Source: a virus. From it: DNA of 26,716 bases. This document shows positions 24,824 to 26,716 of this stretch, one piece after another (the stretch's first letter is position 1; each line of letters opens with the position of its first letter). The notes under the pieces were generated by a model. That model worked only from the letters and a program-made list of their open reading frames with translations. It had not been told where the DNA came from and did not search any database. Location: positions 1-26,716 of the IMG/VR virus record IMGVR_UViG_3300034105_001608. One strand, 5' to 3'. The position numbers and the translations under genes are program-made.

Positions 24824-25230
24824 CAGAGTGCCCCCTTCAGCGTGGCGACCAGCTCAGGCCAGCGAACCGGGTCGAGCAGCGACGCCTTCTCGACGCCAAA
24901 CTGGCTCAGGATCTCCTGCGCTGCCGGCTTGCCCTTGGCCTTGACGAGTTCCAGCACGTGCGGTGCCACTTCGGTGTCGAAGTCGAGTGCGGCGACAGGA
25001 TTTTCGCGAACTTCAGGTGCGGCATCTTCCGCAACAGGCTCGGCGGCTGCAGCCATCAGCGCCACAATCTCGTTCGCGGCGGTCTTGGCTGGTGTCGGGT
25101 CTTTGGCGGGCGCCGCGCTGGCGTGATGCACGAACACGGGTACGGTCGTCTGCAACTGCGCGGACAGCGCCAGTACGCGGCCGGCAAGTTCGGTGAGGCT
25201 GTCTGCTGTGATTTCGATGCGGTAGGTCAT
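24823..25230 (-). CDS. Hypothetical protein upstream of the recombination genes
   Basis: This 135-aa protein has a beta-type N-terminus (YRIEITADSLTELAGRVLAL), a Pro/Ala linker (residues 38-85), and a helical C-terminus with VAPHVLELVKAKGKPAAQEI followed by LSQFGVEKASLL. The latter helical block looks like a small folded domain that recurs next to DUF2800/DUF2815 pairs. The GGAG of a conserved junction module sits 7 bases before its ATG. It is coupled on both sides (ATGA upstream, TGATG downstream). It may be an accessory of the nuclease-SSB pair, but no activity can be assigned. Confidence 0.7.
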   Translation of the reverse strand: MTYRIEITADSLTELAGRVLALSAQLQTTVPVFVHHASAAPAKDPTPAKTAANEIVALMAAAAEPVAEDAAPEVRENPVAALDFDTEVAPHVLELVKAKGKPAAQEILSQFGVEKASLLDPVRWPELVATLKGAL

Positions 25231-25241
25231 GCGTCGTCTCC
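25227..25241 (-). promoter_or_regulatory. Ribosome-site/stop/start junction module, copy 1
   Basis: The 15-base string GGAGACGACGCATGA combines the ribosome site, the last codons GDDA, the stop and the next start. An identical copy is at 25427-25441. Confidence 0.75.
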
Positions 25242-25430
25242 CGGAAAAATGGCCGTCATTGGTGCAAAAAACATACTAGCTGATACCGCGACCCAGACAG
25301 CTAGGCCGCGAGCTGAGGCGTCCCAATGTTCGGGGTTTGCCTGCCAAAGCGAAAACGCTGTAGCGGCGTAAACCACGACATACGGAGCTATCGCGGCCAG
25401 TGCGACCAGTGCAAAGCGGCGGGCGCTCAT
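25227..25430 (-). CDS. Small membrane protein with two predicted spans
   Basis: This 67-aa protein has two hydrophobic segments, about residues 6-26 (ALVALAAIAPYVVVYAATAF) and 42-60 (GLAVWVAVSASMFFAPMTAI), separated by a short polar loop (WQANPEHWDASAR). The N-terminus is basic (MSARR), favouring an inside N-terminus. Size and topology would also fit a holin-like or superinfection-exclusion protein, but it sits inside the replication operon, away from any recognised endolysin, so neither is claimed. It ends GDDA, encoded by the junction module that starts the next gene. Confidence 0.7.
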   Translation of the reverse strand: MSARRFALVALAAIAPYVVVYAATAFSLWQANPEHWDASARGLAVWVAVSASMFFAPMTAIFPGDDA

Positions 25431-25441
25431 GCGTCGTCTCC
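25427..25441 (-). promoter_or_regulatory. Ribosome-site/stop/start junction module, copy 2
   Basis: This is identical to the 15 bases at 25227-25241 and serves the membrane-protein gene. The preceding protein also ends in GDDA, so the two stop regions are alike in sequence and peptide. Confidence 0.75.
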
Positions 25442-25573
25442 ATACACGGGGCTGTTGTTGCGTGCCTCTTCGAGGCGCTCGGCCAGCACAAGTGCCAGCT
25501 CACTATCGGCTGTCGCGAGTTCCATCAACTCGCGGTCGCTCAGTGTGCGCAGGTAACTGCGGTCATTCATCAT
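25427..25573 (-). CDS. Short helical protein, function unknown
   Basis: This 48-aa protein starts at one of two adjacent ATGs (25573 or 25570), with GAGGAGG from the acidic tail codons of the upstream gene as ribosome site. It overlaps that gene by 11 bases. The sequence is a single predicted helical region, SYLRTLSDRELMELATADSE then LALVLAERLEEARN. No motif identifies a function. Good coupling, ribosome site and an amphipathic helix support it as a real gene. Confidence 0.6.
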   Translation of the reverse strand: MMNDRSYLRTLSDRELMELATADSELALVLAERLEEARNNSPVYGDDA

Positions 25574-25775
25574 CGTCGTCCTCCTCTTCATCTTCATCGT
25601 CCGTTTCTGGCTCGTCAGGCAGGGCCTCCCACTTGGCCTCGCGCTCGGCAATGATGCGGTCGCGTTCGGCCTGTGGCAGTGCGACCCATGCGGCGTCTTC
25701 GGCGGCAATCAGCTCGCGCTCTTCCTGAACGCGGCGCTCTTCTTCCTCGCGGAACAGTTCCCAGATGTCAGTCAT
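25563..25775 (-). CDS. Small protein with polyacidic C-terminal tail
   Basis: This 70-aa protein starts at the ATG at 25775, one base after the upstream stop. Residues 1-50 are a Glu/Arg-rich helix (ELFREEEERRVQEERELIAA), and residues 54-70 are almost all Asp/Glu (ETDDEDEEEDDDDE). Such tails can mimic DNA or bind basic proteins; phage Ocr is a known acidic DNA mimic, though no similarity to Ocr is claimed. The repetitive GAG/GAC codons also supply the ribosome site of the next gene. The real start is not the upstream in-frame ATG at 25820, which lies in the previous gene. Confidence 0.65.
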   Translation of the reverse strand: MTDIWELFREEEERRVQEERELIAAEDAAWVALPQAERDRIIAEREAKWEALPDEPETDDEDEEEDDDDE

Positions 25776-25776
25776 G

Positions 25777-25944
25777 TCAAAAGTTCCACGGGGTTGCGTC
25801 GTACTGTGCAGCCACGGCACGCGCGGCGCGCTTCCCGTCGACCTGATGCTCGGCGAGCTGGACGCGGCGACCTGCGTCGATGATCTCGATGCAGACGACC
25901 GCGCGGCCCTTGCCGAGCGTGTAATAGTTTGCGGCTTTCGTCAT
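25777..25944 (-). CDS. Small hypothetical protein behind leader element A
   Basis: This 55-aa protein starts at the ATG at 25944, with AGGAG about 9 bases upstream. An in-frame ATG at 25998 would begin inside the conserved leader element and is rejected. The sequence (NYYTLGKGRAVVCIEIIDAG, then a helix AARAVAAQY, ending TPWNF) suggests a small beta-alpha fold. It is the first gene after the element at 25958-26009. No function is recognised. Confidence 0.65.
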   Translation of the reverse strand: MTKAANYYTLGKGRAVVCIEIIDAGRRVQLAEHQVDGKRAARAVAAQYDATPWNF

Positions 25945-25957
25945 TTCGGGTGTCTCC

Positions 25958-26009
25958 TGCGTTGCTGATGACCCTCTCTCGCATATGCAATTCAGCATTG
26001 CAACACCCC
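25958..26009 (-). promoter_or_regulatory. Leader element copy A: TGCAA-N7-TTGCA plus conserved block
   Basis: In the sense of the - genes: GGGGTGTTGCAA, 6 bases, ATTGCATATGCGAGAGAGGG, then TCATCAGCAACGCA and a GGAG ribosome site. The inverted repeat is TGCAA (25986-25990) / TTGCA (25998-26002) with a 7-base spacer. Only small changes separate it from copy B at 19828-19877. It fills most of the 77-base gap after the ATPase gene, so it likely controls the small-gene cluster downstream. Confidence 0.7.
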
Positions 26010-26021
26010 ATTTGCAGTTTT

Positions 26022-26716
26022 TTACTCGTAGAAGATAATCTTTCCGCCTTCCATGCGCAGCGGGCCGTCCTTCTCTTTGCTAAGTGTCTGAATTGCCCGG
26101 ACAACTGACTGTCTGCGGGTGTCGCGCTTGCCGGCCTCTGGCGCAGGCAAATCGGCCACGGCGCGGTCGATCAGGTCTACGGCACTGACGATACTGTCGC
26201 TGCCAAACACGGTCATAATTTCCAATAGGTGATTTTCTACACGTCCGCGCCGCTTGACCTCCTTGCGATCCGCCGGGTTCCCGGCCGGTGTCGACAGCTC
26301 GGTCTCGACCGCGACGCAGCTCGTGATGACGTCGCCGTCGTAGTCAATGCCTACGTCGATCACCTCCAGCTTGAACGGGTATCGAACGCCGTCCTCGCCG
26401 TCCTTCATCTTCTCGATGATGATCTCGCGGTCGCCGTTCTCGTGGCGCAGCACCTCAATCTGCACGTCGGCCGCAGCCTTCAGGCCGGACCAGCCGCGCG
26501 ACCCCTTCGACAAGTCCTTGCCCGCGTGGTGGACGACGAGGTTCATGGCGCCAATGGCCTCGTGCAGCAGGTTAATGTTGCGCAGTGCGCGGCCCATATC
26601 CTCGCTGGTGTTTTCGTTGGCGCCGGGGGTCACCTGCGCCAGCGTGTCGATCACGATCATGTCGACCGAGCCGAGGTTTCGGATCTCCGCGATCACCTGA
26701 GAGATGTCGTCGTCGT
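26022..26716 (-). CDS. RepA-like AAA ATPase/helicase (5' end cut by window)
   Basis: This is the C-terminal part (about 231 residues) of a RecA-fold ATPase; the frame continues through the window edge, so the Walker A region is missing. Visible are Walker B MIVIDTLAQVTPG with the acidic SED following, the sensor region LVVHHAGKD, and KGSRGWSGLKAAADVQIEVL, typical of RepA/AAA_25 replicative helicases. The C-terminal 70 residues (RRGRVENHLLEIMTVF, then RRQSVVRAIQTL) look like a winged-helix domain. It would unwind or load at the phage origin. A GTG at 26696 begins an open segment but is internal; no start is visible. Leader element A follows. Confidence 0.85.
   Translation of the reverse strand, partial: DDDISQVIAEIRNLGSVDMIVIDTLAQVTPGANENTSEDMGRALRNINLLHEAIGAMNLVVHHAGKDLSKGSRGWSGLKAAADVQIEVLRHENGDREIIIEKMKDGEDGVRYPFKLEVIDVGIDYDGDVITSCVAVETELSTPAGNPADRKEVKRRGRVENHLLEIMTVFGSDSIVSAVDLIDRAVADLPAPEAGKRDTRRQSVVRAIQTLSKEKDGPLRMEGGKIIFYE

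Noticed and set aside
24254-25126. 290-aa + strand open frame opposite DUF2800 and its upstream gene
   Set aside because: It spans two real - genes with coupled start/stop and carries no domain.
1-26716. tRNA genes, integrase, attachment sites or insertion sequences
   Set aside because: Looked for in gaps and coding regions; gaps are all under about 130 bases and none shows a cloverleaf, transposase motif or terminal repeats.

Overview
The window is a contiguous piece of a tailed-phage genome, most likely a short-tailed (podovirus-like) phage of an alphaproteobacterium. The evidence is a dense, almost gap-free, GC-rich layout; two opposing operons (virion genes on +, replication genes on -); and a phage-borne GapR homologue, a nucleoid protein family typical of Alphaproteobacteria. 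Both ends are cut: the left edge holds the last codons of an upstream gene and the right edge cuts a RepA-like ATPase. No terminase, portal, major capsid, lysis, integrase or tRNA gene is visible.

Left half, + strand (1-17322): head-tail adaptor-like protein, a repetitive tail fibre ending in an S74 self-cleaving chaperone, a glycine-rich adhesin-like protein, a nozzle/P22 gp10-like tail protein carrying an apparently inserted beta module, a 77-aa protein, then six large or helical proteins (6910-17322) that look like internal-virion/ejection proteins. The last two are unusual: one carries a PcfJ-like domain, the other has a histone-H1-like Lys/Ala N-terminus followed by a domain with a faint DNA-glycosylase-like signature. 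Most junctions are overlapping start/stop codons (TAATG, ATGA, TGATG, TAGTG), so this is one translationally coupled operon.

Right half, - strand (17315-26716, read right to left): RepA-like ATPase, a cluster of four short proteins (one with a polyacidic tail, one with two membrane segments), a 135-aa protein, a Cas4/AddB-like DUF2800 nuclease, an Enc34-type ssDNA-binding protein, GapR, a structured leader, an HTH protein, family A DNA polymerase, a short protein, VRR-NUC nuclease, a 143-aa protein, a zinc-ribbon protein, an SNF2-type helicase and two short proteins. Together they form a replication/recombination module: helicase loading, strand protection, synthesis, and end or branch processing. 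The two operons converge with an 8-bp overlap at 17315-17322.

The most interesting non-coding signals are on the - strand. A leader element is present twice (19828-19877 and 25958-26009); each copy has the inverted repeat TGCAA-N7-TTGCA followed by a conserved block ending ATCAGCAACG. In addition, a 130-nt leader (22609-22738) has a 20-bp stem, a Shine-Dalgarno/anti-Shine-Dalgarno pair, and a loop that is complementary over 10 nt to the two leader elements. All function calls rest on reading motifs by eye; no database search was run.
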